Positions 42,177-55,069 of a DNA stretch of 64,000 nucleotides are shown in pieces (position 1 is the first letter of the stretch; every line of letters begins with the position of its first letter). Source of the stretch: Panaeolus papilionaceus (taxonomy: Eukaryota > Basidiomycota > Agaricomycetes > Agaricales); the NCBI GenBank assembly GCA_015501605.1, contig JADNRZ010000030.1, forward strand, positions 62,001 to 126,000. The letters run 5' to 3'. The translations under genes were made by a program, and so were the position numbers. Under the pieces are notes generated by a model, which had not been told where the DNA came from, made no database searches, and saw only the letters and a list, made by a program, of their open reading frames with translations.

Positions 42177-44823
42177 TCAAGCTTTTTCTTCGCTCGGCTC
42201 TCGCTGCGCCTGTAGTTATATTAGTATCAACTTAATGCACAGAAAAATAATTACACATACCTTCTCGCCACGAGCATTGTTCATGAACGTCTCGTTCTCC
42301 TCAAGCATACGTCTGCGGTACTTGTCGGATCCGATGACTGAGAGGACAGGGTCAGCTATACATTTATCGTGTGGACATTTGACCAACTCACTTGAAGATT
42401 CTCTGTAGAGGAGGTCAATTTGCTCAAGAGATAGACCCTTGATTTCAGGGATGAAGAAGTAGCTGTCATCGACGTTAAACAATCAGTCGCCTATCCCGGT
42501 ATAATCTGAAAAAACCGCACTCACGTGAAGATGAAGCATCCAACACATGTTGAACCCCAGATAAAGAACACCTTCACTCCTAAATTCGCAGCTTTGATAC
42601 CCGTTGGACCAAACGTGGTAGCGTTAACAAGATAGGGGGTGGCATATCCGATACCAAAGTTCCACAACCAGTTGCTGGCGACTGCCAAAGACATGCCTTT
42701 CGCACGGATGTTAAGAGGCTATAAGCGAGTATGCAAATGACGAGTCACGAAGCAAAACCCCAGAACGTTTTTTCTCATGAGAACAATTTCTATTTCAAGT
42801 GTGTGAGAGAGATGGACGTACGAAAATTTCACCAGTGAGAACCCAGATGACGGGGCCCCATGATGTAGCGAAGAAGGCAATGTAGCTGTGGTAGAACGGA
42901 GGTGAGGTGTTGTAAAAATATTGTGATACAAAAAAAACGTACATGCAGGTGAAGGCGATGAGCACGCGTTGAGCGGTGAGGTTGACTTCAACACCTGAAG
43001 CAGTGTGTGTAGGATGGCCGATAGTAACACCAACGATGGCGACGATGAACTCAGAAGCACACATGCCAAGGGCGCCAATCAAGAGAAGCCTCCTACGACC
43101 AACACGATCGATGAGTTGGATTCCAACAATGGTCATGACAGTGTTAACGACATCAGCAATGATTCTGCATTTTCAGTAACATGTCAATATCCATAAAGTA
43201 TGCGAGTGAGAAATGAGAAAGGCGCACGTAATAAGGAAACCGTTGGAAATGCCGGCTTGCTGGAAGAAAGTCTAGAAATAGATGTGAAAAAATGAACACT
43301 GGCTCATAGGGTGTAAGCTCACAGTTCCGTAATAGACTGAAGAAAAAGTATGAGTAACGAAAAACCGCGAATATAGTGTCAATACATACAGATGAAGTTG
43401 ATTCCGGTGAGCTGTTGCCATCCCTGCATGAGAATACCAGTCCATGTCCTCCATGCATTGCGGTTAGGGGTGTTCCTGAAGCAGTCCAAATAGGATCCGG
43501 CCTCAGACTCTAGCTCAACTCTGAGAGCAGCCTCAATTTCAAGAGCCTCCGCTTCGACTTCTGGCGATTCAGCAGGAAGAGTCATCAAACGCGCCAAAGA
43601 TGCACGAGCCTCTTGGTTCCTGTTCTTCAAAAGTAGGTAGCGAGGACTTTCAGGGAGCAAAAACTAGGCGAGCGAGATAGTGATTAATGACCACGCGACC
43701 ATATCTGTGAATTTGAAGAACTCACCATTCCACCAGAGAGCACTGCAGCCCAGACAAATTGAATAGCGATGGGAATCTAAAAATAGGTTTATTAGCCCGG
43801 GTTTGATCGTGTCATAACATGTAATGTTGGTCAGTCGCACTGCATGGGGTAAACATTATCCACCCCATACCGTCACGACCGCACAAGCAGAGAAAAAAGA
43901 TAACTCACCCTCCATGCCGCATGGGAGTTTTTGTGCTGGGTCGCGTTCAAGAAAATGGCGGCCAACAATGCACCGATGGTGACTTAGATATGATCATCAG
44001 CCAGGAAGCGCGTAGCGAGGAGCGAATAACTCACTGGCAAGTTGGTAAAGTCCGACGATAAGTCCACGGATGGCTTTTGGTGCACACTAGTGGAGTGGGA
44101 AATCAGTTAATATTTTCACGACGTGAACAATTTGTTAGATGCTAACCTCTGATTGATACATGGGCACAAGGCAAGAAACGAGACCCTACGAGGAAATGAG
44201 CGAGAGGGTAGAGATAGAGTATCAGTAGTTGACTTACAACACCGAGTCCGGCAATGACGCGTCCGACGATGAAGGTCGCCCAATGTGTGTCGAGTTGAAG
44301 ACCAACACCAAGACAGAACACGGCGCAAGAAAGCATCAAACCCAGTCGACGACCGAATATATCACCCATGGGTGAGGCGAGAAGAGCACCAAAGAAGGTT
44401 CCAGCAGACAAAATAGAGACCTTGTATTTTTTTCAGTAACCTTGTCATTGCACGAGTAGGTTCCAATTCTTACCACAAGAGACTTGTTGTTGGTTGCGAG
44501 TACAAATCCAAATGGTTGTGTTGAGTCGGGAGCACCAAAGGTTTTTAGCCAGTCTTCCATGGCGATGACGCCTCCAATTGTACCAGTGTCATATCTGGAA
44601 TGGGTGGTTAGCAGAGAAAACTACGCTGGCAAAGTATACAACCCTCACCCGAAGAGGATACCACCAAAGCCTTTTTTAAAAGGAAGAAAAGCGTTGGTCA
44701 ACATCCCAGCCGTCCTTCAGCATCAAGAGAAAGCTCACCTGCAAAAGCCGACATTATGACTGCCCACATGAGCGAAGACGAGGAGACACCCCCGCCTGCA
44801 CCGGAAACTGCACCTCCGGCCAT
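42177..44823 (-). CDS. MFS hexose transporter
   Basis: From ATG at 44823, many short exons assemble into a 12-helix sugar porter of about 525 residues. Motifs in order: G-F-G-G-I-L-F-G-Y-D-T-G-T-I-G-G-V in helix 1; G-D-I-F-G-R-R in the first cytoplasmic loop; G-R-V-I-A-G-L-G-V-G in helix 4; P-E-S-P-R-Y-L in the central loop; Q-Q-L-T-G-I-N-F-I in helix 7; D-R-V-G-R-R in the loop between helices 8 and 9; and F-I-P-E-I-K-G-L-S-L-E near the end of helix 12. These are the PF00083 sugar-transporter signatures; the Q-Q-x-T-G-I-N motif indicates a monosaccharide. It would import hexose with protons. The last exon ends at 42177 (P-S-E-E-K-A). No damage is seen. It is not obviously co-regulated with the adjacent oxidase. 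Confidence 0.88.
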
Positions 44824-47742
44824 TGTTAAGTATGAAGCTGCTTGTAAAGGTTGAAGATAGCTTGAAAGTTAACGCCTGTAAACAGCAGAGGGTAGGGGTT
44901 GCAAGCAGAAAAGCAACACGGGCCAAAGAACCCTGATTTTCCAACCATCGCGGTTTATAAGGTCGCCAAAGGTCGGAATCTGGCTAGGTGCCATTGGGCG
45001 TGCTAAAAATATCCATCGGATACGAGCGCAAACTTCCCCTTCACACACTCCGTATCCATTGATAGAGACCCCATACTCCATTCTTCCCCACAGGTGTCGC
45101 CTACCCGATCTTTGCATCACAAACCAGTGAGATCCGGCATATGAAAACCATACGGGTGTGGTAGAAATTTTGGTTTCAAGGTGAGATGAAGCGGTGTCCT
45201 GAAGTATTCCAATCCACGGCTTTCCTGGCAGCGATGGATCATGGCCCTGAAGAAGCGAAGCTTAATCTGACAGACATGATTACACAAATTGGAATCATGG
45301 CAGCATCCCCTATAACCACGGCGATGATAGAGAAACGAGACTCGGTACAGTTGGCCGTTTTCCCCAAGTTTCCCATGTCCATGAGCTGGCCTCCAGAGAG
45401 ATATTTTCGCAAGTCATGAATCAGATAGAAAGATATTAATATTCTGAACAGCACAAATGGTTGAGCCCCTCTAGATGCATAGAACGATGGTGGCAGGTGG
45501 CGGAACGTTGGCAACAGATCACAACGATTCTGCGACAGCAAGTTCGTTAAAGCGGAGACTAAAAGAATCGGTATTAGCCGCAAGCCTTGTTTCCCCTTAC
45601 ATACCTCCCCTGAAAATGGCACATCCTGGCTGGGTTTCGCAACCACAGGAGGTGTTTATCAAATATAACACGTCCCCGCGTCCGTAAATGAGACTGGAAT
45701 CAATGCTGGTGATCCCAGAGTAAATAGATATATGGTTTGTATTCTGATGTTAAGGATATTTCCAGAAATACTTGCTGTATCGATATGATTGCCACCTCAT
45801 TGCGTTTGACCTACTTGCTTGGATTATCATGACAGATAAGTGTCAAAATGATACATACATTAGATATAGTCTAGAGCGCTCCCGACATCGCCGACTGTAT
45901 TCTGGGCTTCAAATATAACGGGAAATATGGATCCATGTCTTTCGAAGCTGTCGAGGAAGCCTGGAAGTCATATTTTAGACATAAGAGGTCGACCGACTTC
46001 CGGGAACACAAGGGCCGACCACTTAACCCAGAACCATTTCCACTTCTATGAATATCTTCATACCAAAATTTACACATCTCCTCTATTCACACAGCATATC
46101 CAACACATCATGTTCCGTTGCTATTTTTATATCGGCCTGCCCGAATTATGCGGACAAGACGCGGGTCAGGTTTAAGACCGACTGTAAAGGAATATGGACG
46201 TGGTTTTTCAGGGACGCGTTGTACATTTCAAGTACCGCCATACAATATGCTTGTATGTAAATGTAGTGTCAATTTGAGTGACGCAACTGGTAGCAGTACT
46301 CACTGTCTACATTAGATCAGACTAAATGATGTCAATCGCAAAGTACACAGATACCCTGAACCAATCATTGGGCCTATAAATGACTGACCGACCAATAACC
46401 TTGACCCCAGTACAGTCATTTTAGGGCTAATTTAGGACTACATGCCGATAATGCAACTGGTACAAATTTAAATTCGTGAGCCAGACCAGGTCGAGCGCAC
46501 CCTTGTCAATATGAATTACTGTAACAGCTTAAATCTATCATTCTTCATATGATGAAGGGGAGAATAGGTGAAGGGGAGAATAGATGAAGGGGAGGATAGG
46601 GTGGATATAATAATACAGCCGCTTTAACGAGATTTTCGGTACAAGTTCAAAGCTAGAGAGGTTATCGTCGCTCTAGATAGCTTCTCATGGCTGTTGAGAG
46701 AATAGGGAGAGAAAAGGTCCTCAAGTCTGTGAATATCGTCGACGTAAAGTAAGTATCTCATCCAGATTGGGGACTAATTATGAGAAATATTTTACTCGGG
46801 ATTAAGTCAGGCGCCGAAACTCAAACACCTCAGAAGTTCAACATTGCTGGACGAACTCAATTTCAATACAGGTGCCGAGCTGTATCATTGATTCATCGAC
46901 GTCACTTTTATAATATTGTTAGCGCGCGCTTCTTCCCATATCCATAGTGTCTGCGTGATGTGAATAAATGCTTTTGAGTGCCACTCTCATATTTTGTCTG
47001 GTTGTTGTCTGGCACCATTGATGCAAGTAGAGGAGAGCAGTAATCCTAGAATTTCTGACACGATTATTATTCATATGGATTTTTTCTTCATCTTGAGACG
47101 AAAGGGATGAAGCCGAAGCAAAAAACGAAGACCTTCAACATCGAATTCAATTTGTTGAAATTGTTGTCCATACTCCCTAATTCAGCTCGGGCATTACCGG
47201 ACTCGGAGCTTTTAAACTCGGCCTGAAGTTCCGACGGAACAGCCACCAGCACGATCCAGCCCAAATTCAACCTCATGTTAACCTCACCTCCCGCTCACCG
47301 ACCTTTGCGAGCCCAGTCCCGAAGCAGAATACATCGAGTGGACATGTCAATCCCCGACACACTTATTGACATCGGTTTCAACACTTGAAACAACTTCTGT
47401 CCAAAAACACGTTGCGCAACAATGGCTAGGACAAGAATGAGAAAACAAGAATAAGGAGTGTGCAACGTGTTTACCGCATGCCCTCTTACTCCTGCATCAC
47501 ACATGTCTGGGCAGTGGGTACCGAACACGTTCTGGTGATCATGGTCCCTTGTTTTGTGGATAAAACCATGCTGATGGTTGAGAGAGGGATGGTTTAAATA
47601 CTGTGCGTGTTCCTTGAGCCTTTTGTTTCTTATCTCTCATCATCCACCATATACGACCAGACTCAAGTCTCGTATTCATTTCTAGTGATACCAGTGGTGC
47701 ATTTTTTACCTTTATATAGTTACCCAATCTCCTACTTTCATC
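44824..47742. other. Long intergenic region
   Basis: Frames up to 135 residues exist on both strands but lack family motifs, and none links to others with splice sites. A 16-bp minisatellite is at 46551-46598. The last 200 bases before 47743 are the upstream region of the next gene. Confidence 0.5.
46551..46598 (+). repeat. Three tandem 16-bp units
   Basis: GATGAAGGGGAGAATA repeated three times with one change per later unit. Confidence 0.85.
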
Positions 47743-49527
47743 ATGAGCACCGCACCATCCACTCCCCCTCCCACAACCGTCAGCTTTGCCTCCACCACTC
47801 CCAACACAACGCCAGGCGCAACTGTTAGCCCTTCATCGTCACCCAAACCCAAAGAGAAATGGACTACCCGCGTTGGTACTCTCGTAAAACGTCGCTCAAC
47901 GAGTCGTCGTTCTTCTCTCTCTCTCGCCAACAACACCACTCCAGGAGATGTTTCCGATTCTGCCTCTGAGAAAGAAAAGCCCTCGCTCGTCGACAATCTC
48001 GTCAGAAAAGCTTCAAGAAGACTCAGTTTCTCTCGTACTTCAACAACAGAGAGCATCCCAGCCAACCCAAAGAAGAAGCCTTCGATCGATCTGCAACGAT
48101 CGGTAACCGTGGATGTCGATCTCCCCACTACGACTTCGACGTCGTCACTGTCACTTGAGCCGGCGCATCAAATCAACGGCGGCGCTAAACACGCTTCTTC
48201 AGCCATGCTTGCTGTTGATGTCCCAAGTCCTATCGCTGAGAGTCCGCTCAGAGAGGCCGACGTTGTCATGCGTGATACTCTTGCTGGTGCTGAGGGTAGC
48301 CGTGCAGCTGGTGGCAGATTCATCTCCATGTCAAGTATGAAGCCGCAGATAGATAATCCCCCCGCGGTTCCTGCTTCAGCTGATGCCGAGCCGCAAGCGG
48401 AGGAGAAGATCAAGGAGACGGAGAAGGAACCAGAATTGGAGCCTGTCGAGCCTGTTCAGGTCCCCATCATTGCCATTCAGACAGACGAACCCATCACACC
48501 TCCTACCCTCCCTATTCCTCCCATTGTTCCGTACGCTGCTTCTGCAGAGGAGGAAACCGAGAAGCTTCAGCCTCTGGACAACGACGCTGCCGACCAGGAC
48601 TTGGAGGAATCCATGGTCATCGTCGACCATCCTGTTGAAGAGGAGGAAATTGCTCCCGAGCCTCTACCAGCTGTCGTTGAGACAGTTGTCCAGCCCCCTG
48701 TCCCCGCTTCAGTCAGCGTTGAAGTTTTGGAGTTTGAAAAGCCCGCTGCTACTCCCGTGACACCCCATCCTGAGCCTGTAGTGGTTGCGCAGTCTTCTGG
48801 TATGTTCCTTCAAATCGACTCCCTCTTCAATTGGCGTCTAACCCAACCTGTAGCACCTCCTCAAACCGCTCCAGAGCAGTCTTCCTCTGAATTAAAGCCC
48901 GTCACTCCCATCGCCGCCACTCCTCTGCCCATCGCCGAAAAATCCGCTCCTTTCCCCAAATCATCACCAAGTGCCCCTCGTGCTCGCTCTCCTAGCCCAT
49001 CACCTGCTGCTCCCCAATCCTGGTCAGCTGTCAAAATTGGCTCTTCTATCATCGCTGCGAGCGTCGCCATCGCTCTCGGTGCCTACGCCCTCGTGCGCAC
49101 TGGTGTAGTCCCATCATCATTGCTGCCTCAATGGTTTGGTTCATCGACTTCTACTTCCGTCCCAGGCGCATCAGTGACAGCCTCAAGTTCAAGTTCAGGA
49201 CTTTCCAAGTTTATTCCTGACCTGTCATTCTTGTCTGCGTTTCCCTTTTCGCTGAGCTTGGGCTGGTCGTCGTCTCCTCCCGCTGGACAGGACGAACGTG
49301 GCTGGGCAGCTGATGGGATGCTGATTGCAGCAGACGCAGCGAGCCTTGTCGTTGATGCCGCAGTTGACTCCGTCAGCGCAGGAGCTGTAGGCAGTGGCAT
49401 GGGCGGGGGTGTCAGCACAGGAGGAGCCGTTGCTGGAACTGGTGTGTTGGCTGTTGTCGGTGCAGGATTGGCGAAGTTTGGGAGCATATTCTGGGCTCCT
49501 TGGAGGGCTCAGCGCAGGGGCTCATAA
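47743..49527 (+). CDS. K-W-T-x-R-V family protein, second paralogue
   Basis: One 54-nt intron (48800-48853, GTATGT...CTAAC...TAG) interrupts an otherwise continuous frame, giving 576 residues; its length is a multiple of three, so a retained transcript would also be readable. Residues 35-52 hold K-P-K-E-K-W-T-T-R-V-G-T-L-V-K-R-R-S, then Ser/Arg-rich sequence. Near residue 160 is V-P-S-P-I-A-E-S-P-L-R-E-A, the same motif as in the 7891 gene. An acidic block reads E-E-S-M-V-I-V-D-H-P-V-E-E-E-E. A hydrophobic helix (I-I-A-A-S-V-A-I-A-L-G-A-Y-A-L-V) starts near residue 410 and a second Gly/Ala/Val-rich one is near the C-terminus, ending in basic R-A-Q-R-R-G-S. It has no Cys module. It is probably membrane-associated; function is unknown. 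Confidence 0.8.
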   Translation: MSTAPSTPPPTTVSFASTTPNTTPGATVSPSSSPKPKEKWTTRVGTLVKRRSTSRRSSLSLANNTTPGDVSDSASEKEKPSLVDNLVRKASRRLSFSRTSTTESIPANPKKKPSIDLQRSVTVDVDLPTTTSTSSLSLEPAHQINGGAKHASSAMLAVDVPSPIAESPLREADVVMRDTLAGAEGSRAAGGRFISMSSMKPQIDNPPAVPASADAEPQAEEKIKETEKEPELEPVEPVQVPIIAIQTDEPITPPTLPIPPIVPYAASAEEETEKLQPLDNDAADQDLEESMVIVDHPVEEEEIAPEPLPAVVETVVQPPVPASVSVEVLEFEKPAATPVTPHPEPVVVAQSSGMFLQIDSLFNWRLTQPVAPPQTAPEQSSSELKPVTPIAATPLPIAEKSAPFPKSSPSAPRARSPSPSPAAPQSWSAVKIGSSIIAASVAIALGAYALVRTGVVPSSLLPQWFGSSTSTSVPGASVTASSSSSGLSKFIPDLSFLSAFPFSLSLGWSSSPPAGQDERGWAADGMLIAADAASLVVDAAVDSVSAGAVGSGMGGGVSTGGAVAGTGVLAVVGAGLAKFGSIFWAPWRAQRRGS

Positions 49528-49925
49528 TTTCACTTGGAATTTAGATTTGGGTATTGGCTCTGCTTTTGACCGTTATGTTCTGGGACCCATAAACTGGGTT
49601 GGAGTCGTTTAATGACGACGCTTACTCTCAGATATCATCTTGATGATGGCATTGTCTGGGCAGGTGTACACGTACATAGATGTGTATTTAAATACGTTCT
49701 GTATATTATATTTATGTATATCAGGTTCTTGGTTTACCGTACAGTGGATGGATTCTAACCTCTTAAAGCATTCGCCCCACTAAGTTTTACGTCGGGATGA
49801 GTCCGAAATCAAAATCGTTACAGTCCAATTTCGCCTGTCCAGGTTGAAAAACCCTTTCCGTTGCAATTTGCCTCTTGATCCACAACCACAACATTCACCT
49901 TCATTTCACCCTAGCCTCGTGCACG

Positions 49926-51550
49926 ATGAGCAATGCAATTGATGACGAATATCAGGACACGACTCTTTCTGAACCTGTTTTTCCTCTCGAGATATTTCAA
50001 CTTGTCATCGCCAACCTTGCCTCCAGTTTGTGCAGTTCAGCGGACGTTAGAGCATGCGCACTAGTCTGCAAGGCATTTCTTCCTTTATGCCGCCCATTCC
50101 TCTTCCAAGGGCTTGAGTTCGGTCCGATTGGGACTCCTAACAAAAACCAACATCGCCTTCGAGAGCTTCTCAACACAAATCCCCACCTTGCGCAATACTT
50201 TCAAGACGTCACGTTTTCTGTCAATCATCATGATATGGAGGAAGAGAACACAGCAATGCAGGAGGCATTTGCACAACGACCAGAACCGCTTTATGTCTTG
50301 GGTCCCAGCCCTGCTGAGGCGTATGTTGACCGCATTATCGCGGGTGGCGATCCTACCTTGTTTTACACCCTTCCCAATCTGAAGACGCTGCGCATAAAGC
50401 ATGTAGACGGATTGTCAGCATTCGGCTCGGGGAAGGATGATCCTTGGGACGACGAATGCGACCCTGCCATCGTCCGCGTGTTAAAAGCCCATTCATTCTC
50501 TCAAACACTCACCACTCTCCGTATTGATGGGACTGGCGCTATTCCCATGTCTCTGGTCATGGGCATACCTAACCTCAGGAAATTAACTCTCCGGGAGTGC
50601 GATTGTTCGAATTGGACATTACCCCGATATGGAACATCTTCCACTGCTGGCGATGATGCGCTGCGCCATATGCTGAAGCTCGAAATCCTTTCCGTCCAAT
50701 ACACGAGTGGGTTCCCCGTATTTACTCTGGCCCATTGCAAGGCACTGAGGAGTATTCACGGATATGGTCCTAAATTGGACCACTCGATCCCCGACTATCT
50801 TAACTTACCTGGCCAAAGCTCGTCGTTCAACACTCTCCGCACTCTTCACATTGGCTCGCTTCGTGAATGGAAATTTTTATGGGCGATGGCCGAGAAACCA
50901 GCAACCGTCGCGTTTCCTGAACTTGAGGATCTCTCAATGACAGTCAAAAGAAAGGAAGAATTCCCGTTAGTGGATACCATCCTCCATCACGTTCGAGCTT
51001 TGAAATCCCTTGAGATCAAAGGTACATTTCCCCATTTTTGTGCAATATTTTTGCAATTAACCACTCCCTTTCAGCTTCTGTTCGGGCACCCGACCGTGGA
51101 ATAAGTTCAATCACTCAACTACACCGATGTTTAGACAATTGCAGGGCCTCTCTGACGGACATTTCACTTGAGTGGCAACTCCATCGCTTCTATGAAGAGA
51201 CTTACATGCGGTCACTAAATGATGCGTTGGCTGCAGTATCTGGTCAGAATGTCATTGAAAGAATCCATATTCACCTCGAATTGTATTGGTCATCTGAAGT
51301 TGAACGTCTTGGGACTCCATCCTTCGACGAATGGAGAAGGTTCAGTGCATTGTTAGTAGAGAACAAGCAGCGCGACTTCCCGATGCTTAGGCTAGTGGGA
51401 GTGCAGCAGGAGACTCTACTATTCATGGCTTCCCCTGGGGATCCAGATTATGTGGAATGGGGAGACAAAGACTTCCTTTGGGACCCTCTGGAGCTTTTGC
51501 GGACTAATAATGTAGGCGTAGACTTGAATTTTAGGGGATTTCATAGCTAG
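49926..51550 (+). CDS. F-box protein, tandem member A
   Basis: Two exons (49926-51021, 51075-51550) give 523 residues. The F-box lies at about residues 20-65 (F-P-L-E-I-F-Q-L-V-I, then A-C-A-L-V-C-K-A-F-L-P-L-C-R-P-F-L-F). The rest is a leucine-rich-like region without regular repeats. The start at 49926 is preferred over the upstream in-frame ATG because it aligns with the neighbour (M-S-N-A-I-D-D-E against M-T-S-I-A-I-E-D-E). Such proteins recruit substrates to SCF ubiquitin ligases; the target is unknown. The frame is intact. Confidence 0.85.
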
Positions 51551-51806
51551 CATGAAACCGTAACTCTGATTGCAGATGAATTCTTTAATTCTTTATTATT
51601 CTGTCGCTAAATATCTTGTGTCGAGTTACTTCTGGTGTCGTCTTGATACTTGATGCCATGTATTCGCATTGCTGATCCAATGGACCCTTGGCTTAGGTCG
51701 ACCCTGAGCGAGCTAAGCACGTTTTCCTCTTGGATAACTGGGTTTTGTTTTCAACCACGACGTCTGTATTCTGACCTTGCTCTCACCCACGCTCCCGTCT
51801 TCTATG

Positions 51807-53447
51807 ATGACTAGCATTGCCATAGAAGACGAAATTCACCATCTTAGCCTTGCTCAACCTGCCTTTCCTCTGGAAATCTTTCAATTGATCATCGCCGAGC
51901 TTGCCTCTAATACAACTGATTCCACCAAAACTACAATTAAATCATGCTCCTTGGTGTGCAAGGCCTTTCTTCCCTTCTGTCGTCCATTCATATTCCAGGG
52001 CTTTGAGTTTGGTCCCGTTGGCCCTCCTAACGAAAATCAGCATCGCCTACAAAAATTTCTTCAGGACTGCCCCCACCTTGCTCAGTACTTCCAGGACGTT
52101 ACCTACTCTGTTAACCATGAACAGATGAAGGAGCAGAACGCCGCAATGCAGCAAGCATTTGCCCAACAACCGCGAGTATATCACTTCTCAGGTCCAAGTC
52201 CGGCTGAGGCACATTTCGACCGCATGACAGCTGGTGGTGACCATACCCTCCGCTATACCCTCACCAATCTGAGGACTCTGCGAATCATTCATACAGATGG
52301 AATGTCTCCGTCTGACTGGGATGAGGATGAACAGCATACTTGGAATGACATGTGTGACCCTTCCATCCACCGCGTTCTGAAGGCCTATTCGCTATCCCAA
52401 ACGCTGACCAACCTCCACATCGAGAGTGCTGGCGCCATTCCCATGTCTGTCGTGATGAGCATACCCAATCTCCGACTCTTGAACCTCGACGACGTCGATT
52501 GCACCGACTGGACGTCAAGCTCTTCTGAAGCGTCTGCGATCGCTCAGCGACCACGGCATGTTCCCAAACTTGAAACTCTTGTCCTGCACAACGTGATCAA
52601 TTTTCCACTCTGGACCCTGACATTCTGTAAAGCGTTGAGGTCGATCCATGGTGATTATGTTACGTTCAACAAGTCCATCCCAAAAAATTTCGACGACTCT
52701 CGCCACACTCCGACATTCAATAATCTCCGCAGTCTACACATTACCTCTCTTGATGAATGGATGCCTTTCTGCGCCATAGCCGAAGAGGTAGACCTTGTCG
52801 CATTCCCTGCGGTAAATGACCTTTCGATTCGCCTCAGAGAAGAGGATGAATTTTCGGCGATGAATGATATCTTCGATCACGTTCAAGCCCTGGAGTCGTT
52901 GTCTATTGAAGGTGCGTTTGCAGATTCGGATAATGACTACACGTCACAAGTTCACATTTTAATCCCTCCTATATCAGCCCAAGTTCACAAAAATAGGCCT
53001 CAAGCGGGCTCTCTTATTCAGCTACAAAAATGCCTCGACAATTGCGGGGAAACACTGAAGCACATTTCGCTTCATTGGAGCCTTCATTCCTTCTATGAGG
53101 AGTCTTTCATGCAGGCACTGAACGATGCGTTAAGCTTCATATCCGGTCGTAATGTTGTCGAGACTATCACGGTTCACCTAACATTGGAATGGTTCTTTGA
53201 ACTTCAGCCCCTTGACATGCCGTTGTTTGAGCAATGGAAAAGATTTGGTGCCTTGTTAGTCAAGGACAAACAACGGGATTTTCCAATGCTCGAACGGGTT
53301 GTTGTGCGGCAGAAAACCGAGGCATTCATGGCTTCCCCTGGTGACCGTGAGCCCTGGGCGGACAAGGACTTTCTTTCCGTCCCACTAGAGCCGCTGCGTA
53401 TCAATACGTCCGGTATAGACTTCGTTTTTGATGCACGGAAATCTTGA
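51807..53447 (+). CDS. F-box protein, tandem member B
   Basis: Two exons (51807-52911, 52978-53447) give 524 residues; the intron (66 nt) is in the same position and phase as in member A. The F-box reads F-P-L-E-I-F-Q-L-I-I, S-C-S-L-V-C-K-A-F-L-P-F-C-R-P-F-I-F. It is alignable with member A over its whole length, e.g. H-L-A-Q-Y-F-Q-D-V-T and C-L-D-N-C near the intron. Starts at 51777 or 51804 are also in frame. The intron is a multiple of three without stops, so retention would add 22 residues. The gap between the two genes is about 250 bases. Confidence 0.85.
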   Translation: MTSIAIEDEIHHLSLAQPAFPLEIFQLIIAELASNTTDSTKTTIKSCSLVCKAFLPFCRPFIFQGFEFGPVGPPNENQHRLQKFLQDCPHLAQYFQDVTYSVNHEQMKEQNAAMQQAFAQQPRVYHFSGPSPAEAHFDRMTAGGDHTLRYTLTNLRTLRIIHTDGMSPSDWDEDEQHTWNDMCDPSIHRVLKAYSLSQTLTNLHIESAGAIPMSVVMSIPNLRLLNLDDVDCTDWTSSSSEASAIAQRPRHVPKLETLVLHNVINFPLWTLTFCKALRSIHGDYVTFNKSIPKNFDDSRHTPTFNNLRSLHITSLDEWMPFCAIAEEVDLVAFPAVNDLSIRLREEDEFSAMNDIFDHVQALESLSIEGAFADSDNDYTSQVHILIPPISAQVHKNRPQAGSLIQLQKCLDNCGETLKHISLHWSLHSFYEESFMQALNDALSFISGRNVVETITVHLTLEWFFELQPLDMPLFEQWKRFGALLVKDKQRDFPMLERVVVRQKTEAFMASPGDREPWADKDFLSVPLEPLRINTSGIDFVFDARKS

Positions 53448-55069
53448 AACCACTTAGCCCTACGAACTCTACAAGACTTCTGTATACTTAGCATATACTT
53501 GGTAGTCACACTAATTATCTCTTCGTGCGGAATTACTTCTGTTGCGTATATACATACACTTTAACAACAGACGACTGGGTACTTCTCACTATATAGGAGT
53601 GGAAATGACAGACATTCGCGCGTGCCAGCTAGCAAGGGCCAAGATACCTTCAAAACTGGAGGAGGCTGAGCGCTTTCAATACGGCCAAAAACTTCTTAAC
53701 GCTCACCCATATCTCCGTTAGAATTCCTCGATTCTTCATCATGAAATTGCAGGAGGGTCTGAAAGAGCATGAGTGCTAGATCGCTGGTAAATTTTTTCGC
53801 GAGGAGTTGTCCTTGCTACACGACGACAGATTGTCGGTAGATTTTATAGGTTCACCCACAGTTCAATGTGTGAAGCGAGTGCGCCCCTATTGGCGTTTAA
53901 GGCAGGGGCGCGTCGTCACCACAGGGGAGTCACAAGTGTGATAATCACGTCCAGAGGGCCCAAGTTGTCAGATACGCAAAAGATACTTCCACCGTTCCTG
54001 AGGCCTGATCCTCCACCATCGTGTTCAGTATGTATTACATCTGTCTCGTCAGGTCCAATTTATTATCATTTGTCGTCCATCATACTCTCTTATGTGCATT
54101 ACATATCCGTATTTGAGATTTATCAGCAGCACACGTCAAAACGGAATCATAATTGGTTATATTTGGTGGGTTGACCGCACAAGCTGTGCATTCATTGAGC
54201 TAATGTTTACATCTACTGCCAGATGACCACCGGCGTTTCATTTACAGAGGCCCAGAGATAATGTCGGAGGAATGATTTACACTTGATGACGAGGGAGACA
54301 CGCGTTGACATGCAACACGTCCCGTAAGGAGGTGAGCGAAAAAATTCACAATGACAACAAGGTGGATGTATCCTCGCCAATCTGTTGACGAAGCAAAAAC
54401 AAGGTGATTGACGATCTTTCACATTTCGTTGTTTAAATTTATTAGGATGTGATCTGGCATTTCTATGTACTCTAAAAAGCCCAACAGACCGTTGTTCTAG
54501 TCAGTACAACAAAAGGAGAATCAGAAGAGTCATATGTGTCAAGGCCGTATCCAACCATACACAATTACGCACCCCAAATTGTGGCGGAGCTTCGATGATC
54601 ATAATCTAAATCAGCTTCGAGGACAAATCCAGTTTATCGCGGGACCGCAGCCGAAGTCCAAGCACAACGTGTTAAACGCATGTACTGAGCCCAGGCGTGT
54701 GGCTGTATCATGATCTCACCAGAATTTTAAACCAACACTACCACGACCCAGGGATGGAATATCCACGTTCATTTCGTGGTAGAACGCCTCGAGGCGCTCG
54801 GGGAACAGATAATACATAAGTACGGGGTCTCTCATGTTCATGTTCAACTTCACCTTTTAACCCGACTCTCATTTCTAGTGTTTTTGTTCTTTTACGCTCT
54901 TGTTTTTTTTATAGCACGACAGGCATAGTTTTCGTTGTCAAAGCAGTTCATCGACCCTGTCAACGGTTTAATCTATTTAACTCGCTTCGCTACTGCATCT
55001 CCCCGTTCTATCACATCGCATTCCCCCTTTGCCCTAAACTCACAACTCCCTCTCAATCACACCGCTATC
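53448..55069. other. Intergenic region
   Basis: Only low-quality frames. The last 250 bases are C/T-rich with TTTTTTTATAGC at about 54902, and are likely the promoter of the gene starting at 55070. Confidence 0.45.

Noticed and set aside
45239..45646. 135-codon minus-strand frame with hydrophobic parts
   Set aside because: No family resemblance and no supporting exons; overlaps equally open plus-strand frames.
54935..55069. N-terminal extension of the third K-W-T family protein
   Set aside because: In frame, but the product before 55070 has no counterpart in the two paralogues, and the ATG at 55070 aligns with theirs.
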